From assembly GCA_009731375.1 (NCBI GenBank), contig BJOX01000041.1, forward strand, positions 789,275 through 814,035: a stretch of DNA of 24,761 nt. The letters are read 5' to 3'. How positions within the stretch are numbered: position 1 is the stretch's first letter; the number at the start of each line of letters is the position of its first letter. Positions 9,275-18,700 of this stretch are shown one piece after another. The DNA is from Paulinella micropora. Lineage: Eukaryota; Cercozoa; Imbricatea; Euglyphida. The notes below the pieces were generated by a model. The model was given only the letters and a program-made list of their open reading frames with translations. It made no database searches and was not told where the DNA came from. The position numbers were made by a program, and so were the translations under genes.

Positions 9275-10297
9275 TCAAAGAGCGATGCTGACCAGCCTAG
9301 CTACATCGATGCCCTCTTTCATGTCCAGTATGCCCTGGGCGGTGAGGTTCTTGACGCTCAGCGATGACGCGTACTGGACGCAGGGGTTGAAAATAAAGCA
9401 CTCTTTTCGTTTCTTAGAGCAGTGGACAGCCACAGCGTGCGACTGTCCCGCCGCGACATAGACACCAGAGGTCTTTCCAGCCAGCGCGCGCTGACTGCAC
9501 TTGATCTTCTTGAGCGTGAAGCGGACACGCGCCTTGTGGTCGGTGTACTGGGCGCGGCTTAATAGTTCGTCAAAAGTCATGAGGCCTGGGTAGGTCCGAC
9601 GACAGAAATCGACGAAACTGCGCTTGCGGTAAGGAAGAGCGCATAACCACGCATCCATCATGCACCCTGCCTTGCCTGAGTTGAAGATAGGACAAGGGAC
9701 TTGTGCGTCTCCCGGCGGGAAGGAAATGGCAGATGGCGCACAGCCCTGGGGGTGAAACACGGGCGGCTCATACGTGTCGAGAGTGCCCGCCGCCTTGGCT
9801 TCTTCGTAAGCCCTTTTCCCGGCGTCGACCACCCTGTCCACGAAGGCGGCCCACTCCCTGGCCCCGTACTCCTTGCCGTGTCCCTCCTCGTTCCTGACTT
9901 CTTCGACTGTGAAGGACCTCTGGACAGCTCTGCCGTTAGTGTCAGGCTCGTCAAACGCCATGACCAAGTGGTTGCTTTCATCGCCAGAGTAAGTAGGGGC
10001 CCAGCTCATCCACAGCCAGTCAGACATCGCAGGCGCGCCAGCCTCCGAGTCGCTCGATGCGACGACGGCTGCCGACGCTACAGGGACGGGCTTTCTGATG
10101 TTCAATACAGCAAGACCGCCCGTCACCTGCTGCTCTGCCTGGCTGGCTGCTTCTAGCTTGCGCCGCTTCTTCCTCTGGCGTTTGGCTTTGTTCTTGCGTT
10201 GGCGTTTGGTGAGCAGTGGCGCCTCAGTCGAGGCAGGCAGGCCAGAGTCCTTCGCAGCCAAAGCTGGCGCTGTTGGTGGTAGAGCCAGGACCGTCAT
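9275..10297 (-). CDS. Unknown 340-aa protein with possible cysteine-peptidase-like C-H-N residues
   Basis: This ORF is intact. I start it at the ATG giving MTVLALPPTA; the longer frame only adds codons from the upstream (CA)n repeat. Residues 31-47 form a dense basic patch (KRQRKNKAKRQRKKRRK), a likely nuclear-localisation or nucleic-acid-binding signal. The C-terminal half contains GKAGCMMDAWLCAL (Cys212), GVYVAAGQSHAVAV (His287) and CFIFNPCVQ (Asn304). The order Cys, then a strand with His, then a strand ending in Asn/Asp, resembles papain-like and Ulp1-type peptidases, but spacing and motifs do not identify a family. It sits alone between two repeat arrays. It is GC-rich like the left block, so it may be a host or transposon gene or another viral gene. 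Being intact beside broken viral genes is notable. Function is not known. Confidence 0.5.
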   Translation of the reverse strand: MTVLALPPTAPALAAKDSGLPASTEAPLLTKRQRKNKAKRQRKKRRKLEAASQAEQQVTGGLAVLNIRKPVPVASAAVVASSDSEAGAPAMSDWLWMSWAPTYSGDESNHLVMAFDEPDTNGRAVQRSFTVEEVRNEEGHGKEYGAREWAAFVDRVVDAGKRAYEEAKAAGTLDTYEPPVFHPQGCAPSAISFPPGDAQVPCPIFNSGKAGCMMDAWLCALPYRKRSFVDFCRRTYPGLMTFDELLSRAQYTDHKARVRFTLKKIKCSQRALAGKTSGVYVAAGQSHAVAVHCSKKRKECFIFNPCVQYASSLSVKNLTAQGILDMKEGIDVARLVSIAL

Positions 10298-10327
10298 GGC
10301 TACACACACACACACATAGACCGAGAT

Positions 10328-11132
10328 CTTTGAAGTGAGCTAACCTTTGCAAACCTTTGAGTTTGTGTGTAATTTTTTCACTGTTAGAACCACGAACACA
10401 CCCTCTTTTGAATGGTATATAATACACACAGTAGCAAAAGAGCACACACACAGGTCACAAACGACACACACACATACAAAAAAAGTAGGCTAAGAACTTT
10501 GAAGTGGTCTAACTTTTGCAAACTTTTGAGTTTGTGTGTAATTTTTTCACTGTTAGAATTGCGAACACGCCCTCCTTTGAATAGTATATAATACACACAC
10601 ACAGTAGCAAAAGAGCACACATACAGGTCACGAAAGACACACACACACACACACAAAAGTAGGCCAAGAACTTTGAAGTGGTCTAACTTTTGCAAACCTT
10701 TGAGTTTGTGTGTAATTTTTTCACTGTTAGAATCGCGAACACACCTTCGTTCGAATGGTATATAATACACACACACAGTAGCAAAGGAATACACACACAG
10801 GTCACGAACGATACATACACACAAAAAAGTAGGCCAAGCACTTTGATGTGGTATAACTTTTGCAAACTTGGAGTTGTGTGTGTGCCTTTTTAGGGATAGA
10901 CTGAGGGACATGTCCTCTTTCGAATGGTATATGATACACACACAGTAGCAAAGGAACACCCACAGGTCACGAACGGCACACACACACACACACAAAGTAG
11001 GCTAAGCCATTTTACGTGGTCTAACTTTTGCAAACTTGGAGTTGTGTGTGTGCTTTTTTAGGGGTAGACTGAGGGACATGTCCTCTTTCGAATGGTATAT
11101 GATACACACACAATAGCAAAGGAACACACACC
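10328..11132. repeat. Tandem array of about five 170-bp units, each with a TATA-like sequence and (CA)n
   Basis: Unit starts are at about 10328, 10497, 10671, 10841 and 11010, so spacing is 169-174 bp. Each unit begins near CTTTGAAGTGGTCTAACTTT and continues through TTGCAAACYTTTGAGTTTGTG in the first three units (a shortened TTGCAAACTTGGAGTTGTG in the last two). It then has GAATGGTATATAATACACAC (TATATGATA in the last two), AGTAGCAAARGARCAC and an ACAGGTCACRAACG block. The first three units are more alike than the last two, suggesting stepwise expansion. Long minus-strand frames through the array are translations of the repeat, not genes. Confidence 0.85.
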
Positions 11133-11477
11133 AGCCATACTGCACATGCACGACATGCTTCCCTTTGACAGCTTCGCCAGAGTTCTGGCCGGCTTTTTTT
11201 GGCAGACAGAATTAAGCCATTGTGGCAAAAACTTCAAGGCATATGCGTGCGGGCCGGCCGGGTTACAATTTTCATGAACATCCACCGCAAAATAAGCGAT
11301 TTTCCCATGGTCGTGAACATTCACGCCAAATGCCACTTTTCCCATACTGGGCCGGCCAATACACTAATGCCAATAATGCTCATCCGCAAGGGACAAAAAG
11401 GCAATAGCTTATCCCACCCAGGGCAAAATGGCATCTTGTTTTATCAGGCCTATCGACAATTCTTCTATTCGCATGTG

Positions 11478-11595
11478 CATACATACATACATAAATACAT
11501 ACATACTTATCTCTTCTATCTATTCTATCTCTTTTATCTATTGTATCTATACTCACTGTTCTATCTGTCCTATCTGTCCTATCTTTCCTATATGT
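11478..11595. repeat. Imperfect tetranucleotide microsatellite
   Basis: An (ATAC)n-type tract (about 11478-11510) passes into imperfect CTAT/TCTA repeats (about 11510-11595). ORFs in this stretch are low-complexity artefacts. Confidence 0.75.
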
Positions 11596-12008
11596 CGTAT
11601 AAGTAGTGTAGGGTGCCACTTCGGCACACTTTTTCAATACATACCAACCACACCACAGAGACACACTCCGGCCGGCCCGGACGGGACAAAATGGCAACGA
11701 ATATTATTCATACATTTCAGTTTCGTAAAATAATAGAAAAAATAACAATAAGGAATTAAGAAAAAAGAAACCACAAACAGCAGTCACCAAAACAGAATTT
11801 TTAGAAATAACCACTTCGGCCCACGACAAAATAAAAAGGCAACGGGCAAATAATAAGAAAATGAGACCGTGACCGAAACATTGATGACTGTACTAAAAAA
11901 TCAACCTACAGATTTTATCGCCGTTTCTGCTTCCTTTTTTACCAACCAAAAAATCATAATTTCTTGTTTTTTGGTTCGTGAAAGTGGAGGCTGGTCTTGT
12001 TTTTGCAA

Positions 12009-12458
12009 ATGTCTGACAGTGATGAAAATACACAAGATGGTGATCGTGTCATTATTGATTGGCACGATAGATATAAAAACCAAAAGGAAACAAAAGTAAA
12101 TCGTGATAAAATAGCAACGGAGAATCGCTTACAGCTTCTCCAAACAAAAAGAGATGCATTAGATAATGAAATTGCGGAATTGGAATATCGTTTGAGTGCT
12201 ATAAATGAAATATTGGAAGTAGTAATTGAAAATAAAAGAAAAAAGGAAGCTAGTAGTGCTCTAAAAAGGAAGAGAGTGGAAAAAGAAGAAAGAAGGACGA
12301 AAGAACAAAAGCTTTTTGATACTTGGATGATAGCTAGGAGACAGCCTCTAAGTGCGAATGAGGAAATTTAAGCTAGAAAAAAAATAGACTCTGGTTCTTC
12401 TTTTGATGAAGTGATTGAAAAATATAATGAACACTGTAAAAGAATAAAAACTAATTAA
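12009..12458 (+). pseudogene. Charged coiled-coil protein with one in-frame stop
   Basis: From the ATG at 12009 (MSDSDENTQDGD), 120 codons run to a TAA at 12369-12371. The same frame then continues sensibly for 28 more codons (ARKKIDSGSSFDEVIEKYN...) to a TAA at 12456-12458, so the stop looks like a single nonsense change in a protein of about 149 aa. Residues 30-80 have a heptad-like Leu/Ile pattern (LQLLQTKRDALDNEIAELE), a probable coiled coil. A very basic segment (KRKKEASSALKRKRVEKEER) follows. It is the first gene of the AT-rich block. The family is not recognised. A DNA-binding or scaffold role is only a guess from the charge pattern. Confidence 0.5.
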
Positions 12459-12590
12459 TATCAATTGTGGTAATAACCACTAATGCCCCTTAACGCACAG
12501 GGCTTTATAAGTAGTGTGTATATATTTTATCCAAAAAAATTGTGCGAAAGCCCTCCATAATTCAAAGAAATTTATCTTATGTGCTTGTAG
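12459..12590. promoter_or_regulatory. Upstream region with TATA-like sequences and an AGGGCTTT/AAAGCCCT inverted pair
   Basis: Before the intron-containing gene lie TTTATAAG and TATATATTTTAT (about 12505-12530). They are bracketed by AGGGCTTT near 12499 and its complement AAAGCCCT near 12546. This is a plausible promoter; the inverted pair may be an operator or chance. Confidence 0.3.
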
Positions 12591-13094
12591 ATGGCTGAGC
12601 AGCAACCTCCTGCTGAGCAGCAACCTCCTGCTGCTGACCCTGCTATTGAAGTAATCATTTCTATTTTTGTTTCATTATTTACCTGCTGTATGATTATTTA
12701 GGAGCTGGCAGAAGGTGTTCAGGCGGTTAACGTGAATGTGCCACGCGAATTAATAGGAGGCAGGCTCGCTGGTCGGAAGAAGGGCGCAAAAAAAGGAGGA
12801 CGAAAAGCTGGAACTCCAAACGAGCCAAGAAGGCTCGCAAATGATTATTTCGCTACCATAAACAAAGAAGAAGGAACAGCTATCGTTTTTGCTGATGCAA
12901 AAGAGGGCAGAGTGCTTACTCCTGGATGGGGATACAAATCCGATCCCAAAACAGCCGAACTATATGTTGTAGCTTACACTGATGGTTCATACGCTCTTTT
13001 CAGAAAGTGGGCTAACATTCAGCCTATTTCAAACAACCACGAAATGGTTATCAAATCAGCATACAAAGCAGAGTTTAATGCTGGTGTTGAATAA
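12591..13094 (+). CDS. Unknown basic protein, two exons with a 51-nt GT-AG intron
   Basis: Exon 1 (12591-12650) encodes 20 residues with a duplicated AEQQPP unit. Exon 2 (12702-13094) encodes 130 residues ending AGVE. The spliced product would be 150 aa. The intervening 51 nt start GTAATC, end TTATTTAG, are T-rich and would otherwise insert hydrophobic residues and a terminal TAG. Exon 2 has no usable early ATG (first Met near its end), so it needs exon 1. After splicing, residues 40-60 form a basic linker (RLAGRKKGAKKGGRKAG), followed by a compact globular part of about 90 residues with aromatic strands (PGWGYKSD, ELYVVAYTDGSYALF). No family recognised. Without splicing it would be a nonsense-mutated gene. 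Confidence 0.55.
12651..12701 (+). other. Probable spliceosomal intron (51 nt)
   Basis: The boundaries are GT at 12651-12652 and AG at 12700-12701. The intron is T-rich, and it ends with the only in-frame stop between the two coding parts. Its length is a multiple of three, so frame alone does not prove splicing; the stop, the composition change and the lack of another start support it. Confidence 0.55.
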
Positions 13095-13156
13095 AATAGA
13101 AAATGATTGGTGAAAAACTTATTTAATGACTTAGCTTCCGGTATTAAATCAATAAC

Positions 13157-14135
13157 TTATAAATCAAGTATTTCTTTTTTCTTTCTAATCCGGTCACTAC
13201 TACGGATATTTTCCGGTTTTATATATAATGATTTTAATAAGTGGCCTGTGTTTTTTTCCTTAGTTGCTTCCTTGACTTTATCAGCTAGTTGAGGTTTAAC
13301 TTCTTCCGGTTCTTGTTCGTTCATTTTAGATTTTAATAATTGTTGAGGACTGACTAGTTCGTTTTCACCAAGTATCAACTTAAAACCTTTCCTGCCTTTT
13401 ACTGTATATACTTTCTTTGAAAACTGAACATCACCTTTACTAAAAACAGTTCTGTCTAGTTCTTTTCTTAATGTTGAGCCCTTAGGAAATTTATTAATAA
13501 GACCAGCTCTATATATTTCTTGATCGTTTTTCTTTTTGCCCTCATAGACTTCAATAGGTGTGGCTTTTATAGTATTATGTATGTCTTATTATAATTATCA
13601 ACAATTTCATAATGTAAGGAACCCAAATGAAATTATCATTAACTTCCCACATAAAATTTAAATCGTTCCTTATTGTTCTAATAAATCTATCTACTATACC
13701 CATAGTTCGGTGGTCGCCAACTTCGTTCGTTGTGTGTTGAATTCCGTTGTCTTTAAAGTATTCAGCGACTTGTCCTTTACATTCACTGCCGTTGTCAGAC
13801 GTAATCCTTTTAGCTTTAGGCATTTTCTTTAATCCTTCTAATACTTCACTGGCTGTTTTATTTTTGATCGGTTCAATCCAGCCACGACGAGAATAAACAT
13901 CAATCATCACTAATCCAAAATTGTAGTTTTTGTTTCCTTTCTTAGTAGCAATTTTAGACATATCCATTAAGTCAATAAACACTTGGCTTAATGGTTCTGG
14001 CTCGGGAGCTAGTATAGTATTCCATTTTTTAGGGTTCTTAGATTGATGGTGTATTTCAGAGGCCTCTTCAATTTTCTGTTTTTCAAGTTCTTCTTCTTCA
14101 TTTTGACTACTGTTCTGTGTGTGTTTATTATCCAT
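13157..14135 (-). pseudogene. Retroviral-type DDE integrase (Polinton/PLV type), frameshifted near its C-terminal domain
   Basis: The integrase would insert element DNA into the host genome. The catalytic core is in the first 186 codons (14135-13575). First Asp is at 55 (FIDLMDM), second at 114 (SDNGSE), and the third acidic position is Asp149 in GIVDRFIRTIR, where the family usually has Glu; 34 residues separate the last two. No His2-Cys2 zinc finger is seen at the N-terminus. About 13575-13600 the credible sequence moves through two further frames within about 30 bp, then continues open to 13157 with a C-terminal nucleic-acid-binding type domain (RTVFSKGDVQFSKK...KGFKL). The total would be about 326 aa, normal for the group. 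A copy of the element's TATA/GCTTCACC module lies directly upstream (14139-14168). Confidence 0.85.
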
Positions 14136-14138
14136 CCT

Positions 14139-14168
14139 TTAAGTTTTGGTGAAGCGTGGTTCTATATA
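14139..14168 (-). promoter_or_regulatory. Upstream TATA/GCTTCACC module, integrase copy
   Basis: On the minus strand this reads TATATAGAACCACGCTTCAC then CAAAACTT, ending just before the integrase ATG. It shares TATAGAACC and GCTTCACCAAAAACTT with the copy at 21424-21468, but has lost the T5/A8 palindrome and the leader hairpin. Confidence 0.55.
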
Positions 14169-14675
14169 TTAAAACTTTAAAAATATCTTAGATGTATCAT
14201 TACTTTCTTTTTTTGGTTTCTCGGGTTGTTGATTATAAACATTAACTGATATGTTTGATTTCTTACCTTTACCCTTCTTAGGTTGAGGCTCTTCCTCTTC
14301 TTCCTCAGATTCGCTATCCTCGCTTTCTTGCACTTTCTTTTTTACCGCTTTCTTCGCCTTCTTCTGCTTAGTCTTTAATTTCATACCCGCAACCCGTCGC
14401 GCAACGATATCTACAAAGTCGTGCTCCACTTCCTCATCAGAACTGCTTTCCTCACTTTTCTCACCATCCCTACCATCTATCATATCTTTCGCCAACTGCT
14501 TCTTAGTAATGTGGTCCATCTGTTCGTCTTCGTTCATCTCTTTCACGTTTTTAGCCTCTTTCTCCGCAAGCAATTCCTTAGCCCTTTCAATCTTCCTTTG
14601 CTTAGCCTGTTTCTTCTTAGCATCCCAACCCTTTTCAAGATTCTTCATCGCAACCTCTCTATTCCCTCTTGGCAT
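14169..14675 (-). CDS. Lys/Glu-rich unknown protein
   Basis: This intact 168-aa ORF starts at MPRGNREVAMKN and is highly charged. A helical Lys/Glu region (residues 10-50) has a coiled-coil look. An acidic patch follows (EKSEESSSDEEVEHD), then Lys-rich KTKQKKAKKAVKKK, an acidic run (EDSESEEEEEE), a Lys/Gly segment and a short C-terminal tail ending IFLKF. Low-complexity alternation of acidic and basic blocks suggests a disordered nucleic-acid-associated or core protein, but no family is recognised. It lies 33 bp upstream of the integrase start on the same strand and is divergent from the fibre gene across a 99-bp AT-rich spacer. It is one of the few unbroken genes in the element. Confidence 0.5.
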   Translation of the reverse strand: MPRGNREVAMKNLEKGWDAKKKQAKQRKIERAKELLAEKEAKNVKEMNEDEQMDHITKKQLAKDMIDGRDGEKSEESSSDEEVEHDFVDIVARRVAGMKLKTKQKKAKKAVKKKVQESEDSESEEEEEEPQPKKGKGKKSNISVNVYNQQPEKPKKESNDTSKIFLKF

Positions 14676-14774
14676 TTTATGACTTGTTTATATTATTATA
14701 CAAAATAATATTATTTAGTTTTTATTAATAAACAATTTCTTAACAAATATAATACCTCCACGGGTTTTGGTTCA
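14676..14774. promoter_or_regulatory. AT-rich divergent promoter region between Lys/Glu-rich gene and fibre gene
   Basis: These 99 bp are almost entirely A/T, with AAATATAATACC about 20 bp before the fibre ATG. TTTTGGTTCA directly precedes that ATG. The leader hairpin found before other virion genes is absent here. Confidence 0.35.
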
Positions 14775-15078
14775 ATGAGTCAATTCAAAAGTTTATTAGG
14801 CCTTAATGAGTTGGCTGTTGATAGTCTAAATATACTTAACTTAGACTTAACGAACACAAATATTATCGGCTTAAACACGGATAGAGTGCCAGAAGATGCT
14901 GACCCCGTAAATCTTTATTATACGAATGCGCAATTTGACACACGACTGGCTACCAAAAGCACGGCCGATATCGCAGAAGGAAGCCGTTTATACTATACTG
15001 AACAACGGGTTTCAAATAATGCTGATGTATATGCCTCAACTTAACATCGTTCTAATACGTCCAATCCGCACGGAAATG

Positions 15079-15257
15079 TTTTATTTACCCAGTTTATTGA
15101 GTTGTATGTGAGATAACTATTTGTTGCTATTGGTGCGGTTATGACTACATCAGAAAGTGTGTCAATTGAACCGAGGGCTGTATTCTTCCATTTGCCTTCT
15201 ACATCATTGTATGTTAAGTATTGTCCGCTTGCTTGTGCGAATATGTTTGTATCTATC
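15079..15257 (-). other. Internal inverted segment of the fibre gene
   Basis: In the middle of the plus-strand fibre gene, the fibre-like coding pattern appears only on the minus strand: TLSDVVITAPIATNSYLTYN, then SINWVNKT, matching the plus-strand module near 17185-17280. Plus-strand fibre sequence resumes at about 15265 (GLVINVDEFGNISMGG). Only about five bases (TTTAT) match at the two junctions, so no invertase-type repeats are visible. Confidence 0.6.
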
Positions 15258-15380
15258 AAATTATAAAGGCTGGTTTGGTAATAAATGTTGATGAATTCGG
15301 CAATATTAGTATGGGAGGGAATCTGAATATAACAGGAGTTAATTTATTGAATACCAAAGATGTTGATGATTGGATAACAG

Positions 15381-15755
15381 AGCACTTAGTGAATAATGCG
15401 AAAGTGTCCGCAGATGGTTCAATTAATACACACAGCGATGTGACCATAACAGGCACACCCGCCGATAATCAATTACTCATTTATAGCACAGGACAATGGA
15501 GGAACACAACATCACCCTTTCTGAGATTAGATGGCACCACGGCTATGACAGGAGCATTAAATATGAACATCCAAAACATTACAAATGTGGGGCAACTAAA
15601 CGGCAGAGTTGTCTCAACTTTATTTACAGAGCACGATGTGAACAAGGCAAAAGTGTCCGCAGATGGTTCAATTGATACACACAGCGATGTGACTATAACA
15701 ACACCATCGGACAATCAATTGCTCATTTATAGCACAGGACAATGGAGAAATGTTG
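15381..15755 (+). repeat. Direct repeats within the fibre gene
   Basis: Blocks at about 15381-15500 and 15631-15750, with a third diverged copy near 17150-17275, share ACAGAGCAC..., GTGTCCGCAGATGGTTCAAT, and ACACACAGCGATG; the first two also share CATTTATAGCACAGGACAAT. The period of the first two is about 250 bp. They encode the THSDVTIT shaft modules and could support recombination-driven length variation. Confidence 0.75.
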
Positions 15756-18700
15756 CTTCACCTTTTCTTAGATTAGACGGCACCGCCAGTATGACGGCAG
15801 GATTAAATATGGGAGGGTTTAACATAACAAATGTGGGCACTGTTGACAGCATTGATATTTCCGCCCTTGATACTGCCGTGGTTAAACTAACAGGAGACCA
15901 AACCATAGCTGGAAATAAAAAATTTACATAAACAATAGAAGTAAGCGGTTCATCCAATCCTACTTCTTTTGATGGTATTGGAATAGCCTTTGATACAAAA
16001 ATAGGAGTGATCGCAGCACAGAAAACAGCAACAGCGACTTGGTATCCGATACAAATAACTGGCTCGTATGTAGAGTTATATTCAGGCGATACTTTAATTA
16101 TGACCGTATCTGGCACAACATTAAGTTTGAACAGCAAAAAAATAACAAACTTGGCAGACCCTTCCGCTTCAACAGATGGACTAATAAAAACTATGTTGAT
16201 ACAAATTTTGTGAAACTAACAACAGACCAAACCATAGCAGGAACAAAAACATTTAATGACAAAATAACAATAGCACAAGACAAACCATTAATCATGGGAA
16301 GAACGACGAGAGGATTAGCGGCATATACGGGAGGATTAGAGTTATATGGGACAACAGGTGTGTCTGGGCCACATATACAAGCATTTACAACAGCCGACCC
16401 AAATTACCCTTATTTTCAATTAATTAAAAATGGACATAGTAATATGGCATTTAAATTTGATTGTTATTGGGATGGAGCATCTAATGATAAATCAAGTTCT
16501 GCTACTTCAAATTTTATGATATCTAAGGGCACTAATCTTCTTTTTCAATACGCATCAGGAGTAGCCGTAGGAAACAACATAACCTTTAATACCGCAATGG
16601 ACATTAATAGCACATCAGGCTTATTAACAACGAAGGCGATAACTGCTAGTGGAGCAATAACGGCAAATGCGGGAGTATCAACGACAACATTAACAGCAAG
16701 CGGATTATTAACAGTGGATGGAGGTTGTAAATTATCTATTCAAAATAAAGTAGATGGAGGAAATGGGCAAGGCATATTTCTTTGGGATACGGACAATCCA
16801 AGTTGGGGGATTTATATGGCAACTGGTGGAGTTGGAAATACCAGAAGTCTAATAGGCGGTTTGGCTGTTTCAGGAAATGATTTTAGTTCGTATGGCTTTC
16901 GGTGTAGAGTTGCTAACGATGCTACGATGGGTTTTATATGGGAGAATTCAGGCGAGCAACTATTAATGTCGTTGAATGGACTTAATGGGACTTTATGGAC
17001 AAAAGGATTAATAACGGCAAGTGCGGGAGTATCAACAACCACACTCACGGCGAGTGGAGAGATAAAGGCAAATGGAGGATTAAACATGAACAGTCAAAAT
17101 ATAACGAATGTAGGCTCACTAAATGGGAGAGTTATTTCAACTTTATTTACAGAGCACGATGCGAATAAAGCGAAAGTGTCAGCCGATGGGTCAATAGATA
17201 CACACAGCGATGCAGTAATAACAACACCCGCGAATGGGCAATTATTGTCATATAATGGAACAAACTGGGTAAATTCCACTGGGTCGTTGGCTTTCCTTGC
17301 TTTGTCAGGTGGGACAATGACAGGAGATGTAAAATATGGGGCTTCGGCTTTTACTCTATACACAGCCCCGCAGACTATGACGACCAATTCAGCACTTTCT
17401 CCATTTGTTGCTTCTGCTTCTGATGAATACAATCCCGCTTATTATGCTTTTAACTCAAACCAAAACGATTATTGGACTACAGCTATATATTACAACGATA
17501 CAACAGGAGTTTATACAAGAGTTCCAGCAACTACGAATACTTGGGGAGGAACAGCATACACGGGAGAATACATAAAAATTGACTTAGGAGCAACATACAG
17601 GATAAAAACTTATTATGTTAGGTCTTCGTCCGCTAATTACATTGAAACAACCCCGAGTATTTGGTATGTGGGTGTAAGCACTGACAACGCGACTTACACA
17701 TTATGGGATTCACAGACAGGTCAGGCTTGGGCTTCACAGACAACTAAAACATATTCACCAGCTTCAAATGCCACCGCCAAATATATCATTTTCGTCGTGA
17801 ATAAGACGGGCAGTGGTGGAACATCATTTAGAAGCCAACCACGTATAGCCAGTCTGTATTTTGATTATGAAACATTTAATTATGACATAACTTTGATTAG
17901 AAATATGACGAGCTACACATTAACAACGAGCGGAGCAATAACGGCCAGCGGGTTGATAACAGCGAGTGCGGGAGTATCAACAACTACACTCTCAGCAAGC
18001 GGGGCAATAACAGCAAATGCGGGAGTTGATATGAAAAGTCAGATTTTATCAAATTTAGCCACTCCGTCGGCTTCAACAGACGGGGCGAATAAAACTTATG
18101 TAGATACATTAGACGGCCAGAATGTGAAATTAACTGGAACTCAAATAATGTCAGGAACGAAAGAATTCAGTGGAATATTGGCGACTTCTCTCGGCGTCCC
18201 ATGTATAATAGGCAGAAACTCAAAGGGGACAGCCGCAACAGGTGGCTTAGAATTATACGGAACTAACAACAATATGAATGGTCTGCACATACAAGCATTT
18301 GTCCATACATCAGTTTATCCAACATTTCAATTATTGAACTGGGGACAAGACAATATTAATTTATATTTTGATTGTTATTATAATGGAACGAATATATTAT
18401 CTTCAAATACATCATCAAATTTCCAAATAGCGAAATACACAAACAAACTAAGTTTTAATTATAAAAATGGTGAACACTCGGTCAAGCAATAACAATGAGT
18501 GAAGCGATGAACATAAGCACGGCAGGTTTAATATCGGTAAATGCGGGGTTATCTGTTGTTAATAGCACGGCAGACATAAGAGGAGAAGCGAGAAGTGGCT
18601 CTCATGCTACACCAGTAGGATTATATGTCACGGGCAATCTTGGTCCATCTTCTGGCGGTGTTGAATTTAGGCACAGCAACGGGACACAAGGAGTTGGAAT

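Larger units (their letters stand above)
10298..12008. other. Non-coding 1.7-kb stretch of repeats and low-complexity sequence
   Basis: No supportable gene is present. From left to right it contains a (CA)n tract, the array of about five 170-bp units (10328-11132), a stretch with three GGCCGGCC-like palindromes (near 11252, 11350 and 11670) and GGGACAAAAAGGCA-type motifs, a TATC/TACA microsatellite (11478-11595), and A-rich sequence leading into the AT-rich viral element. The change from GC-rich to AT-rich composition, and so the element's probable left boundary, falls around 11700-12000. No terminal inverted repeat could be identified. Confidence 0.6.

Noticed and set aside
10384-10995. A 203-codon minus-strand ORF rich in Cys and Val
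   Set aside because: It is a translation of the (CA)n-containing 170-bp tandem units and repeats with the same period.
11199-11697. ORFs on both strands around the microsatellite
   Set aside because: They are low-complexity Tyr/Leu/Ser or Asp/Arg runs from TATC/TACA repeats.
13107-13292. A 61-codon plus-strand ORF
   Set aside because: It is antisense to the integrase C-terminal region, which continues coherently on the minus strand.
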